A stretch of 64,000 nucleotides of DNA from Brevundimonas huaxiensis. GTDB lineage: Bacteria > Pseudomonadota > Alphaproteobacteria > Caulobacterales > Caulobacteraceae. The stretch lies in the NCBI RefSeq assembly GCF_014218725.1, contig NZ_JABBJE010000006.1, forward strand, positions 1 through 64,000, given 5' to 3'. A model generated the notes under the pieces. That model ran no database searches. It worked only from the letters and a program-made list of their open reading frames with translations, and was not told the DNA's origin. Of this stretch, positions 17,857 to 26,543 are shown in pieces; the first letter of the stretch is position 1; each line of letters starts with the position of its first letter. Both the position numbers and the translations under genes were made by a program.

Positions 17857-19509
17857 ATGTCCCTTCGTTTGTCGCGCCGCACCCTGTTCGCTTCCGGAGG
17901 CGCGGTGGCGCTGGCGGCGGGGCCGGTGCTCGCCCAAACGACAGCTCAGAGCGCGCCGGCGAACGATGATGCGTCGCTGGCGGCGGCGGTGGACGCCTAT
18001 GTGGCCAAGTGCATGGCGGCCTGGCCGGATCAGCCGGCGCTGGGCGTCGCGGTGGTCAAGGACGGGGCGACCGTTCTGGCGCGCGGTTATGGCGTCAAGG
18101 TTCAAGGCAAGCCCGCGCGGGCCGATGAGCACACCCTGTTCGCCATCGCCTCCAACACCAAGAATGTCACCGCCGCCGCCCTGGCCATCCTGGTCGACGA
18201 GGGCAAGGTGAAGTGGGACGCGCCGGTTCGGACCTATCTGCCCGGCTTCACCCTGTCCGATCCCTATATCGGCGCGCACATCACGGTGCGCGATACGCTG
18301 AGCCACCGGGCCGGATTCGGTCTGGGCGCCGGCGACCTGCTGTTCTGGCCCAACTCGGACCGCACCCGCGCCGAGGTGCTGGCCCAGGCCGCCTTCGTGC
18401 CGATCGAGGACGGATTCCGGGCGCGCTACCACTACTGCAACCTGATGTTCGTGGTGGCAGGCGCGGTGCTTGAGGCCGTGTCGGGGATGAGCTGGGAGGC
18501 CTTCATCCAGACGCGCATCCTGGACAAGGTCGGGATGACCGAAACCGTGCCGCTGGCGCGTCTGGCCGATGCGTCCAGGTCCGCCCTGCCCCACGGCCGG
18601 GTCGGGCCGCCGCTGCGCTATCAAGGCGCGATGACCCAGATCGCCAAGTCCATCGTCGAGGTGTGGAACTGGGATTCGGCGGCGGCGGCAGGCGGCATCT
18701 GCACCACCCCGACCGACTGGGCCAAATGGATCGCCTTGCGGCTGAACGACGGCAAGCTGCCCGACGGGACGCGGCTGTATTCCGAGGATGCGGCGCGCGA
18801 GATGTATCGCCCCAACATCATCGTTGGATCCTCGGCCGGACCAACGGCGGAACTGCCCAACCGATCCATCGCCTCGACCTACGCCATGGGTCTGCAGGTT
18901 CAGGACTATCGCGGCGAGCGGATCGCCAGCCACGGCGGCGGCTCGCCCGGCGGGATTTCCGCCACGGTGCTGATCCCCGGCCGCAAGACCGGCTTTAGCG
19001 TCTTCTCCAACGCCGAGGAGAGCTTCCTGCTGCGCGCCTTGAGGTCTGGCATCACCGACATCTGCATGGGCAAGGTCGATGTGGACTGGATCGCGGACTC
19101 CAAGACGCTGGAGGTCCAGGGCAATGCAAAATCCATCGCCGCCGCGGCCGATATCGACGCCAAACAGGCGGCGGGCGCGCCCCCGTCCATGCCGCTGGAC
19201 GCCTACGCCGGGACCTGGCGTGATCCGTGGTACGGCGACATCGTCATTGCGCCCAAGACCGAGGGGCGCGGTCGCAATCGCAAGAGCGGCCTGTGGCTGA
19301 GTTTCACCCACACGCCCGCCCTGCAAGGCTGGCTGGAGCCGTATGACGGCGAGACCTTCCGCACACGTTTCCCGGACAAGCGCGAGGAGGACGCCTTCGT
19401 CACCTTCTCGATCCTGACCGCCAAGCCGGCGACCGCGACGGTGAAGGGGGTCAGCCCCGACATCGACTTCAGCTATGACTATCAGGACCTGAGACTGACG
19501 CGGGTTTGA
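17857..19509 (+). CDS. Tat-exported beta-lactamase-fold serine hydrolase
   Basis: The start at 17857 follows CTGGAG; the frame is open 44 codons upstream through the operator region, which I reject as coding. The 551-residue protein begins with a twin-arginine signal (SRRTLFASGG ... AQTT). The class C beta-lactamase/esterase domain shows the SxxK motif in IASNTKN, YxN as YHYCN, and HGGG as the third motif. The C-terminal roughly 110 residues form a lipocalin-like domain (DUF3471 type). Family members include D-aminopeptidases and esterases; the substrate is unknown. Control by the divergent MarR protein is inferred. Confidence 0.87.
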   Translation: MSLRLSRRTLFASGGAVALAAGPVLAQTTAQSAPANDDASLAAAVDAYVAKCMAAWPDQPALGVAVVKDGATVLARGYGVKVQGKPARADEHTLFAIASNTKNVTAAALAILVDEGKVKWDAPVRTYLPGFTLSDPYIGAHITVRDTLSHRAGFGLGAGDLLFWPNSDRTRAEVLAQAAFVPIEDGFRARYHYCNLMFVVAGAVLEAVSGMSWEAFIQTRILDKVGMTETVPLARLADASRSALPHGRVGPPLRYQGAMTQIAKSIVEVWNWDSAAAAGGICTTPTDWAKWIALRLNDGKLPDGTRLYSEDAAREMYRPNIIVGSSAGPTAELPNRSIASTYAMGLQVQDYRGERIASHGGGSPGGISATVLIPGRKTGFSVFSNAEESFLLRALRSGITDICMGKVDVDWIADSKTLEVQGNAKSIAAAADIDAKQAAGAPPSMPLDAYAGTWRDPWYGDIVIAPKTEGRGRNRKSGLWLSFTHTPALQGWLEPYDGETFRTRFPDKREEDAFVTFSILTAKPATATVKGVSPDIDFSYDYQDLRLTRV

Positions 19510-19598
19510 CCTCGGACGACCCTGTGACCCAGGGTCGCAAACCGGAACAGCCCCGGCGTCCTGACGCTGTCTTCCCATCAATCGAAAGGGAGACCGTC

Positions 19599-20075
19599 AT
19601 GTCAAAGACCCCAAACCCGCGCGCGCTGGATCGCGATGAGGCGGATATGGTCGAACAGACGAAGGCGCTGGCCGAGCGTTCGCCGGCGGAGCTGCGAGAT
19701 CTGATCGGGCGGCTGCGCGCGCGGCGCGATCGGGTTCAGCGCCAGATCCGGACGCGCGTTCGTGCGGGAAAGAGCGGCCCGGATGCGGGCGCGCGTGAAA
19801 AGAAGGCGCTGCTGACCGAGGCCATCGCCCGCGTCGCCAATGAGATGGACCGGCGCAAATCCGGCTCTAAATCCGGCGGGGCATCCGCGACGGCGACCGA
19901 CAATCTGCGCGAGGCCGTCCGTCGCAAGGCCGAAAGCCCGAGCTGGACCGGGCCGGAGGATCGCACCGCCGATCTGGGACCCAGCGAAACGCCGAACACC
20001 AAGATCGCCCCGTCAGGCGCGCTTCACGCCGAGGGCATGCGCGCCGCGATCGCCCGCTCGACCGGCGCGCGCTAG
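19599..20075 (+). CDS. Conserved hypothetical protein, charged and helical
   Basis: The start MSKTPNPRALD has a good ribosome site (AAGGGAG). The 158-residue soluble protein has an Arg-rich helical, coiled-coil-like first half (PAELRDLIGRLRARRDRVQRQ), a low-complexity Ser/Gly linker near 95, and a C-terminal segment ending LHAEGMRAAIARSTGAR. It has no signal peptide or membrane segment. I do not recognise a named family. It overlaps the convergent DUF4893 gene by four bases. Confidence 0.7.
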   Translation: MSKTPNPRALDRDEADMVEQTKALAERSPAELRDLIGRLRARRDRVQRQIRTRVRAGKSGPDAGAREKKALLTEAIARVANEMDRRKSGSKSGGASATATDNLREAVRRKAESPSWTGPEDRTADLGPSETPNTKIAPSGALHAEGMRAAIARSTGAR

Positions 20076-20827
20076 CCGGTGATCTCCAGCAGCTCCAGCT
20101 TGGCCTCTTGCTTGGGCCACGGCAGGACCAGGCGCCAGCGGTTCTGGCCGATGCGTTCGATGACGCCGACCTGATCGCGTTCGGCCTTGTCGCCATAGGC
20201 GGGGAAGGTCTTCTCGTCGGCGCCCCAGGCCTGGGCGCCGACATAGACGGCGCGGCGGTCGGTGTCGGGATAGATCAGGCCGCGCGTGCGCTGCGATCCC
20301 GTCGTCTTGGTCAGGACCAGATCGCCGCCGGGCGTCAGCGCGACCGAACAGGCGAACCAGGGATATTCCACATAGGCCAGTCCCTGGCCCTCGACACGGC
20401 GACCCATCTTGATGGTGCGGCAGCGATAGGTTCCGGGGCCGGGTTGGTTGCGGCCCGTCTGGGCGGCGTTGGGATCGGCGAGCGGCCCCAGAGCCTCGAC
20501 CTGACGCGAGAAGCCGCCGTCTTCGGCCTCGGCGCGGGCCATGCGCCAAGCCTGATCCAGCCGGCCAAGTAGGCTGGCGTCGGCGGCCTTCGCGACCTGA
20601 CGCCAGTCGTCGGTTCCGCCCTGCATGCCGCCTGCGGGCGTCGCGGGCTGCTGCGGCGTTGTTCCTGAAGCGGGCGTGGCGGGATCGGCCGGAGAGGCGT
20701 GGGCCGCCGGAGAAGCGGGAGCGGCCGGCGTCGCGGGAGAAGCCGGGCTTGCGGGACGGTCGTCGCCACAGGCCGCCAGGGCTGTCGTGGTCATCAGGGC
20801 CAGAACGGCCAGAGGGGTGCGGCGCAT
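20072..20827 (-). CDS. DUF4893 lipoprotein (paralogue 1)
   Basis: I chose the ATG at 20827, which has GGAG seven bases upstream; another ATG lies four codons earlier. The protein is a lipoprotein (lipobox TALAAC), followed by an Ala/Pro/Ser-rich linker with SPA-type repeats up to about residue 75. The DUF4893 domain follows: DDWRQVAKAADASLLGRLDQAW, GTYRCRTIKMG, WFACSVAL, GSQRTRGLIYPD, and LVLPWPK near the end. Function is unknown. It is paralogous to and directly downstream of the next gene (60-base gap). Confidence 0.8.
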   Translation of the reverse strand: MRRTPLAVLALMTTTALAACGDDRPASPASPATPAAPASPAAHASPADPATPASGTTPQQPATPAGGMQGGTDDWRQVAKAADASLLGRLDQAWRMARAEAEDGGFSRQVEALGPLADPNAAQTGRNQPGPGTYRCRTIKMGRRVEGQGLAYVEYPWFACSVALTPGGDLVLTKTTGSQRTRGLIYPDTDRRAVYVGAQAWGADEKTFPAYGDKAERDQVGVIERIGQNRWRLVLPWPKQEAKLELLEITG

Positions 20828-20887
20828 CAGCGTCTCCATCGGTTGCCCTGACCGAACGTGACAGGGCGCCCGAGGTTCAGGCGAACC

Positions 20888-21562
20888 TTAGCCGCGCGGC
20901 GCCGGGACCAGCTCGATCAGGTCCAGATTCGATTCGGTGTTGGGCCACGGAAGGACCAGCCGCCAGCGCGCCTCGCCGATGCGTTGCAGGATGGCGACCA
21001 GATCGCGGTCGGGATTTCGGCCATAGGTGTTGGCGGCGGGCTCCTGCGCCAAGGCCAGTGAGCCGAGCATCACCATATGGCGGTCGTCTTCGGGGAAGAG
21101 CAGACCGGAGGGGCGCTGCGAGCCGGTCAGCTTGGAGAACTTCAGGCCTTTCGGCGTCTGTTCGATGCGGCAGGCGAACCAGCCATAGACGACATAGCCC
21201 AGCCCGTCCTCGCCCCCCTGGGTACCCAGTTTGACGGTGCGGCAGCGATAGTCGCCGGGCGGCGGGGCGACGCCGGGACGGTCGGCCTTGGGGTCGATCA
21301 GATCGCCCAGGCTGTTCAGATCGCCGGAGCCGCGCTGACGCTTGGCCTGTTGCAGGGCCAAGGTCCAGGCGGCGTCGACGCGGCGATAGCGATCCCGGTC
21401 GCCGGAGGTGATGACGCCGCGCCAGTCCATCAGCGCGCCCGATGCGCCGGACGGCGGCGGGGGCGGCGGCGGCGGCGTCGAAGCGCAGGCGGCGACGGCG
21501 CACACGACGGCCAGCGGCGCCAGACGACGCGTCAGCGAGCGGAACGGGATGAAAGGGGACAT
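20888..21562 (-). CDS. DUF4893 lipoprotein (paralogue 2)
   Basis: The 224-residue protein has a signal peptide with lipobox AVAAC, a run of eight prolines, then a DUF4893 domain aligned along its length with its neighbour (DWRGVITSGDRDRYRRVDAAW, GDYRCRTVKLG, WFACRIEQ, GSQRPSGLLFPED, RWRLVLPWPN). The start follows AAGGGAAG. It probably forms a two-gene operon with paralogue 1. Role unknown; likely periplasmic and anchored to a membrane. Confidence 0.8.
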   Translation of the reverse strand: MSPFIPFRSLTRRLAPLAVVCAVAACASTPPPPPPPPSGASGALMDWRGVITSGDRDRYRRVDAAWTLALQQAKRQRGSGDLNSLGDLIDPKADRPGVAPPPGDYRCRTVKLGTQGGEDGLGYVVYGWFACRIEQTPKGLKFSKLTGSQRPSGLLFPEDDRHMVMLGSLALAQEPAANTYGRNPDRDLVAILQRIGEARWRLVLPWPNTESNLDLIELVPAPRG

Positions 21563-21601
21563 CGACGCTTCCCTTGGGGCGACCAGGCGAACTTGAGCCT
21601 C

Positions 21602-22909
21602 TTAGGCCCTCTCGCGACCGTCGGCGTCAACCTCCGGGCCGCCCAGGGCCGTATTCAGGGCCGTATTCAGCGCCGCAGCCAGGGCCGCCAGATCCAGCGG
21701 CTTGGCCAGCCAGGCGTCGAAGCCGGCGGCGCGGCCGCGCGCCCGGTCCGGCGCCGAGACGGCCGCCGTCAGCGCCAGGACCGGCACATGGCGCGTCAGG
21801 GGGTCGACGTCCAGCCGCGCCTTGACCTCATAGCCGTCCATGTCCGGCAGGCCGATGTCGAGCAGGATGATGTCGGGTCTGAGCGCGCGCGCCAGATCCA
21901 GCCCCTCCGGCCCCGTCGTCGCGGCATGCAGGGTCAGGCCCAGCCCGCTCGCCGCCTGGCGCATCAGGGCGATGTTGGCGGGATTGTCCTCGATGTAGAG
22001 CACCACCGCCTGACGCGATGACGCCAGACCCGGCGCGGGGGCTGCCGGCAGGCTGAGCGAGAAGACGGCGCCCGCGCCGGGGTTGCGCGCCATAGTCAGG
22101 GCGCCGCCCATCCGCTCGGTCAACCGCTGGACCGAGGCGACGCCAAGGGCGGTGCCGCCTCTGGCGTCGCGACCATCCAGCGGGCGGAACGGTCGGTCGT
22201 CGCCCGCGCCGGCCGGGATCATCCCGGCGTCATGGATGGCGATGACGATCCGGTCCTCAGCGCGCGACATCTCCATGCGCACCGTGCCTCCGCTGGGCGA
22301 ATGGCGCAGGGCGTTCTCGACCAATCGGCGCAGGATGCGGCGAATCTGGCCCGGGTCGGCCATGACGCACAGGCCGTGGGCAGGCGGCGGACAGGCCAGC
22401 GTCACCCCCGCCTCTCGCGCCTGCGCCTCCAGCCCATCGCAGACCTGGCGCAGCGCCAGACGCAGATCCACGCGGTGCAACGAAGGCGAACCGCCGCCGT
22501 CGCCGCTCATGAAGGCTTCAGTTTCCTCGATCACAGCCAACAGGACGCCGGCCGCGGCCTCGATCTGACGCACGAACTGAGCCTGGCGCGCGGTCAGAGG
22601 GTCGGCCTGGTCGTTGGCGCGCAGCAACTGGGCGAAGCCCATGATCGTGGTCAGGGGGTTGCGCAGTTCTCGCCCCAGGGCCTGCATGATCTCGTCCCGC
22701 GTCCGCAGCTCGGCGGTCAGACGGTCGACCTCGCCCTCGGCCGTCGTCAGGGCGCGGCGCAGGCCTTCGGCCTGCTGGACGGCGCGGGCTTCGAGCCGGG
22801 CGTTCTCACGACGCAGGCGCTCGGCGACCCCGTGCGCCTGAAGCCAGAGCCAGATCCCGGCGCAGGTCCCCGCCAGCGCCAGGGACAAGACAAGCAAGAC
22901 GAAATCCAT
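21602..22909 (-). CDS. Hybrid histidine-kinase-like protein lacking the phospho-acceptor His
   Basis: I chose the start MDFVLLVLSLALAG at 22909 because GGAGGGG lies just upstream. The protein has one N-terminal membrane helix, a coiled coil (about 30-75), a HisKA-like segment, an HATPase-like domain and a receiver. The H-box reads ALGRELRNPLTTIMGF: the histidine of the usual SHELRTPL is Arg80 (codon CGA). The ATP lid motifs are also eroded (HDAGMIP for the G1 box, GTALGVASVQ for G2), while the N-box asparagine remains. The receiver keeps EDN, the aspartate in LLDIGLPDMDG and the KP lysine. Probably a pseudo-kinase with an active receiver. Confidence 0.85.
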   Translation of the reverse strand: MDFVLLVLSLALAGTCAGIWLWLQAHGVAERLRRENARLEARAVQQAEGLRRALTTAEGEVDRLTAELRTRDEIMQALGRELRNPLTTIMGFAQLLRANDQADPLTARQAQFVRQIEAAAGVLLAVIEETEAFMSGDGGGSPSLHRVDLRLALRQVCDGLEAQAREAGVTLACPPPAHGLCVMADPGQIRRILRRLVENALRHSPSGGTVRMEMSRAEDRIVIAIHDAGMIPAGAGDDRPFRPLDGRDARGGTALGVASVQRLTERMGGALTMARNPGAGAVFSLSLPAAPAPGLASSRQAVVLYIEDNPANIALMRQAASGLGLTLHAATTGPEGLDLARALRPDIILLDIGLPDMDGYEVKARLDVDPLTRHVPVLALTAAVSAPDRARGRAAGFDAWLAKPLDLAALAAALNTALNTALGGPEVDADGRERA

Positions 22910-22980
22910 GACGCCCCTCCGACGCGCCATATTGACGCGTTAGAGTTGCATTCAGGTAAACGTGCCCGCCTAGGTTGTTA

Positions 22981-24003
22981 TCAGTCTTCGCTGGCCGCGG
23001 CGGCTTCGGGCTTGCGGCGCGGCGCACGGCGACGCGGGGCCGCCTCGCCTTCGGCCTGCTCGACCGGACCCGACGATGCCGGCGCGCGCGTCAGAAAGCC
23101 CGGCAGGGCGGTCGGGGCGTCGCCCTCGTCCGCCGCGACAGCGGCGGCGGTGCGGCGCGGACGGCGTGCGGGCCGTTCGTCGGCGGCCGGCGCCTCGACG
23201 CTCGGCGTTTCAGCGACAGGGGCTTCAGCGGTGGGCGCTTCGCTGACGGCTTCGGCGCGCTCGGCCTCGGCATAGGCAGGAGCTACGCCCTCAGCACCGT
23301 CTTGGGAGCCGTCCTGATTATCGAAGCGGCGATTACGTTCCTCGCGGCGACGCTCCCAGCGTTCGCGGCGGCTTTCGCGACGACCGCCGCCCTCGCCCTC
23401 GGCGCGGACCTCGTCGCCCTCGCGCGGCTCGCGCGGCTCGCGGGGTTCGCGAGACTGCTGACCGTCGCGGTTCTCGTCACGGTCACGATCGCGGTTCTGA
23501 TCGCGGTCGCGGTCGCGGTTGTCACGATCCCGGTCCCGGTCGCGATTGTAGTCGCGGTCGCGGTTCTGATCGCGGTTCTGGTTCTGCTCGGCGCGTTCGG
23601 CGGCCTCTGCGGCCTGACGGTCGGCGGCCTGCTGGGCGGCGACGAAGGCGGCGGCCTGAGCGCCGGATTCGTCCTCGAAGTCGATGTCGAAGCCCTGGTT
23701 GGACTGTTCGCGCGCGGCGATGTCCGAGAAGGACCGCTGCGGCTGGAGCGCGCGCAGGACCCGGTAATAGTGCTCGGCGTGCTGCTGATAGTTTTCGGCC
23801 AGCACCCGGTCGCCGCTGGAGGCCGCATCGCGGGCCAGCTGCTGATAGCGCTCGTACACCGTCTGGGCGTTGCCCCGGACCTTGATGTTCTCGGGGCCTT
23901 GCGAATCCCACGAACGATTCGGATTGGCGTTGTTGGCGTTATTGGCGCCCGCCTTGTTCCGATTGCGTCCGCGCTGACGCTTCATGCCCTTGAAATCTCT
24001 CAT
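22981..24003 (-). CDS. DUF4167 protein with an Arg/Asp repeat region
   Basis: The 340-residue protein begins with the typical MRDFKGMKRQRGRNRNK basic start and the DUF4167 domain (SWDSQGPENIKVRGNAQTVYERYQQLARDAASSGDRVLAENYQQHAEHYYR, about 30-85). From about 135 to 185 it is a long low-complexity run built from NRD and RD units, then an acidic/basic and Ala/Pro-rich disordered tail. DUF4167 proteins are alphaproteobacterial and look RNA-binding, but function is unproven. Usually it is found after prmC; here it is separate. It is preceded by a gene-free region of about 350 bases. Confidence 0.85.
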   Translation of the reverse strand: MRDFKGMKRQRGRNRNKAGANNANNANPNRSWDSQGPENIKVRGNAQTVYERYQQLARDAASSGDRVLAENYQQHAEHYYRVLRALQPQRSFSDIAAREQSNQGFDIDFEDESGAQAAAFVAAQQAADRQAAEAAERAEQNQNRDQNRDRDYNRDRDRDRDNRDRDRDQNRDRDRDENRDGQQSREPREPREPREGDEVRAEGEGGGRRESRRERWERRREERNRRFDNQDGSQDGAEGVAPAYAEAERAEAVSEAPTAEAPVAETPSVEAPAADERPARRPRRTAAAVAADEGDAPTALPGFLTRAPASSGPVEQAEGEAAPRRRAPRRKPEAAAASED

Positions 24004-24356
24004 TCGCGCTACCGTGTGCAGGGGCGGACCAAAGCCTGAAGGCCGGTTCCGTCCGTTTCGTGGTTCCGTCTCGCTCGGGGCCGATCCCCGATTGTCGAAC
24101 TGTCGGAATGCCTTGTCGCCCGCATGGTGCGCCGGTCCTTTGGGGACCGACCGTCATGGCCGGCTCAAGCCGCGAACAGCCGGGTATGCGCCCGTAAAGC
24201 TGCGATTGAGTGGGAGACGGCAGAGACTTAACCCGAGTGGGCGGCCTTTCCAAGCAATATTCGTCAATGCGTCGCACCGAACCCTGCACAGCGCCGCTTT
24301 GCCAAGCCCGCCGGCTGGGCTAGGCATGACCTTTGAGACGACGACGAGGCGATCCC
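24004..24356. other. Gene-free divergent region between DUF4167 gene and sqdB
   Basis: This 353-base stretch has no convincing reading frame. The only structure I see is a strong hairpin, CGGTCC/GGACCG around TTTGG (24133-24149), which would lie in a leader of the DUF4167 transcript, and a short AT-rich patch near 24258-24266. I could not identify a consensus promoter for either gene. Confidence 0.4.
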
Positions 24357-25589
24357 ATGCGCGTGCTGGTTCTGGGCGGCGACGGTTTTTGCGGCTGGCC
24401 CACGGCCCTGCATCTGTCGGCCGAAGGGTGGGACGTGACCATCGTCGACAACCTGAGCCGCCGCAACATCGACAACGAGCTGGAGGTCCAGTCCCTGACG
24501 CCGATCCGCACCATGGGCGAGCGGATCAAGGCGTGGAAAGACGTGTCCGGCCGCGACATCGGCTTCGTCAACATGACGGTGGGCAAGGAGTTTGACCGCC
24601 TGGTCGCCCTGATCCGCGACCTCGCCCCCGACAGCGTGGTGCATTTCGCCGAGCAGCGGGCCGCCCCCTATTCGATGAAGTCGGCGCGGCACAAGCTGTA
24701 CACCGTCGACAACAACATCAACGCCACCAACCATCTGCTGGCCGCCATCGTCGAAAGCGGCCTGGACGTTCACCTGGCGCACCTGGGGACAATGGGCGTC
24801 TATGGCTACGGCACGGCGGGTCTTCGTATCCCCGAGGGTTATCTGAAGGTGACGGTGGAGACCGACAACGGTCCCGCCGAGCAGGAAATCCTGTTCCCGC
24901 CCAATCCTGGCAGCATCTATCACATGACCAAGACGCAGGACGCCCTGCTGTTCCAATTCTATGCCCGCAACGACAATCTGCGCATCACCGACCTGCACCA
25001 GGGCATCGTCTGGGGCACCCAGACCGAACAGACCAAACAGGACGAACGACTGATCAACCGCTTCGATTATGACGGCGATTACGGCACGGTGCTGAACCGC
25101 TTTCTGATGCAGGCGGCGGTCGGTTATCCGCTGACGGTGCATGGATCGGGCGGCCAGACGCGGGCCTTCATCCATATTCAGGACACGGTGCGCTGCGTCG
25201 AGCTGGCGCTAAAGAACCCGCCCAAGCGGGGCGACCGGGTCAAGATCCTGAACCAAATGACCGAGAGCCGCCGCGTGCGCGATCTGGCAGGCATGATCGC
25301 CGACAAGACCGGCGCCGAAGTCCACAATGTCGCCAATCCGCGTCAGGAGGCCGACGAGAACGATCTGGTCGTCGCCAACGATCAGTTCCGCGATCTGGGG
25401 CTGAAGCCGATCACCCTGGCGCAGGGTCTGATGGACGAGGTGACGGACATCGCCCGCCGCTATGCCGACCGGGCCGATCTGGGTCGGGTGCCGTGCGTCT
25501 CCGCCTGGAACCAACGCCGGGCGGAGGCGCTGGAAAATGAGGCGCGACCGGCAGTCAACGCGCCGCCTTCCCAAGTTCTGACGGCCTGA
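24357..25589 (+). CDS. sqdB: UDP-sulfoquinovose synthase-like NAD-dependent epimerase
   Basis: The start MRVLVLGGDGFCGW follows GAGGCGATCCC. The 410-residue extended SDR carries the nucleotide-binding GGDGFCG (7-13), the SqdB-like DNLSRRNIDNELEVQSLTPI block, the catalytic threonine in HLGTMGVYGYG, and the YHMTK Tyr/Lys pair. These match SqdB, which converts UDP-glucose and sulfite to UDP-sulfoquinovose for the sulfolipid SQDG. No sqdX or sqdD glycosyltransferase is adjacent; an SDR gene follows after 8 bases. Sulfolipid synthesis is a family-based inference. Confidence 0.85.
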   Translation: MRVLVLGGDGFCGWPTALHLSAEGWDVTIVDNLSRRNIDNELEVQSLTPIRTMGERIKAWKDVSGRDIGFVNMTVGKEFDRLVALIRDLAPDSVVHFAEQRAAPYSMKSARHKLYTVDNNINATNHLLAAIVESGLDVHLAHLGTMGVYGYGTAGLRIPEGYLKVTVETDNGPAEQEILFPPNPGSIYHMTKTQDALLFQFYARNDNLRITDLHQGIVWGTQTEQTKQDERLINRFDYDGDYGTVLNRFLMQAAVGYPLTVHGSGGQTRAFIHIQDTVRCVELALKNPPKRGDRVKILNQMTESRRVRDLAGMIADKTGAEVHNVANPRQEADENDLVVANDQFRDLGLKPITLAQGLMDEVTDIARRYADRADLGRVPCVSAWNQRRAEALENEARPAVNAPPSQVLTA

Positions 25590-25597
25590 GTTTCGTA

Positions 25598-26491
25598 ATG
25601 CCTATCGCCTCCCCTTCCCTCGATCTGCTGCTCTTCGGCGGCGGCTATCTGGGGCGGGCGGCGGCGCTGGAGGCCATACGGCGCGGCGGACGCGCGACCG
25701 CCACGTCGCGCGACCCCGAGCGGCGCCGCGCCCTGGCGGCCGACGGGATCATGGCCATCGATCCCGGCGATACGGCGGCCCTGAAGACGGCGCTGGAGGC
25801 GGCGACCGCCGTGCTGATCACCGCCGCGCCGGACGCGCAGGGGTGCCCCGGTCTGCGGGCCCTGGGTCCGTTGGCGGGCGACGCCTGGCCCGACTGGATC
25901 GGTTATGTCTCCTCCACCTCCGTCTATGGCGACCGCGCCGGCGGATGGGTGTTCGAGGACGGGCCGCTGAACGCCGCCAATCTGGAGGGCGCACGCCGCG
26001 TCCGGGCCGAACGCGACTGGCTGGATGGGGCGCAGGGGATGGGGCTGACGGTCCAGATCTTCCGCCTGCCCGGTTTTTACGGACCGGGGCGCAGCGTGGT
26101 CGAGCGGCTGAGGGAAGGCACGGCGAAACTGGTCAGAAAGCCCGGCCAGGTCTTCAATCGCATCCATGTGGACGACATCGTCTCGGGCCTGTTCGCCTCG
26201 ATGGCGCGGCCGCGACCGGGCGCCGCCTACAATCTGACCGACGACGAACCGTCGCCGGCCGACGTGGTGATGGAATGGGCGGCGGGTCGGATGGGCCTGC
26301 CCCGCCCGCCCCAGGTCGACTGGACCGACGACAGCGTCAGCGAGGCGATGCGCCGCTTCTATCTGGACTCCAAGCGCGTCTCGAACGCCCTGGCCAAGGC
26401 CGAGTTGGGCTGGCGGCCCGTCTATCCCAGTTGGCGCGAGGGGCTGGCGACGCTGATGGATGCGCCGCCGCCGCTGCGATTGGTGAGCTAG
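25598..26491 (+). CDS. NAD(P)-dependent SDR/epimerase (YeeZ-like)
   Basis: The 297-residue protein has a Rossmann motif GGGYLGRAAA near 14, VSSTSVYGDRAGG near 105, FRLPGFYGPGRSVV near 150, and NRIHVDDIVSGLFASM near 190. The canonical YxxxK is not evident, as in the YeeZ-like atypical/extended SDRs. It follows sqdB by 8 bases, so the two are probably co-transcribed, but a role in sulfolipid synthesis is not established. Confidence 0.75.
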   Translation: MPIASPSLDLLLFGGGYLGRAAALEAIRRGGRATATSRDPERRRALAADGIMAIDPGDTAALKTALEAATAVLITAAPDAQGCPGLRALGPLAGDAWPDWIGYVSSTSVYGDRAGGWVFEDGPLNAANLEGARRVRAERDWLDGAQGMGLTVQIFRLPGFYGPGRSVVERLREGTAKLVRKPGQVFNRIHVDDIVSGLFASMARPRPGAAYNLTDDEPSPADVVMEWAAGRMGLPRPPQVDWTDDSVSEAMRRFYLDSKRVSNALAKAELGWRPVYPSWREGLATLMDAPPPLRLVS

Positions 26492-26543
26492 GGCGCAGTC
26501 ACGCGCTCAAGCCGCGAGCGACCGCGTCGCGAGCCTAGCGCGC

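Noticed and set aside
22975..24039. Plus-strand frame with a striking VAVAVLIAV hydrophobic run
   Set aside because: It is the antisense reading of the RD repeat in the DUF4167 gene, where the complement of NRD codons gives Val/Ala/Ile; not a real membrane protein.
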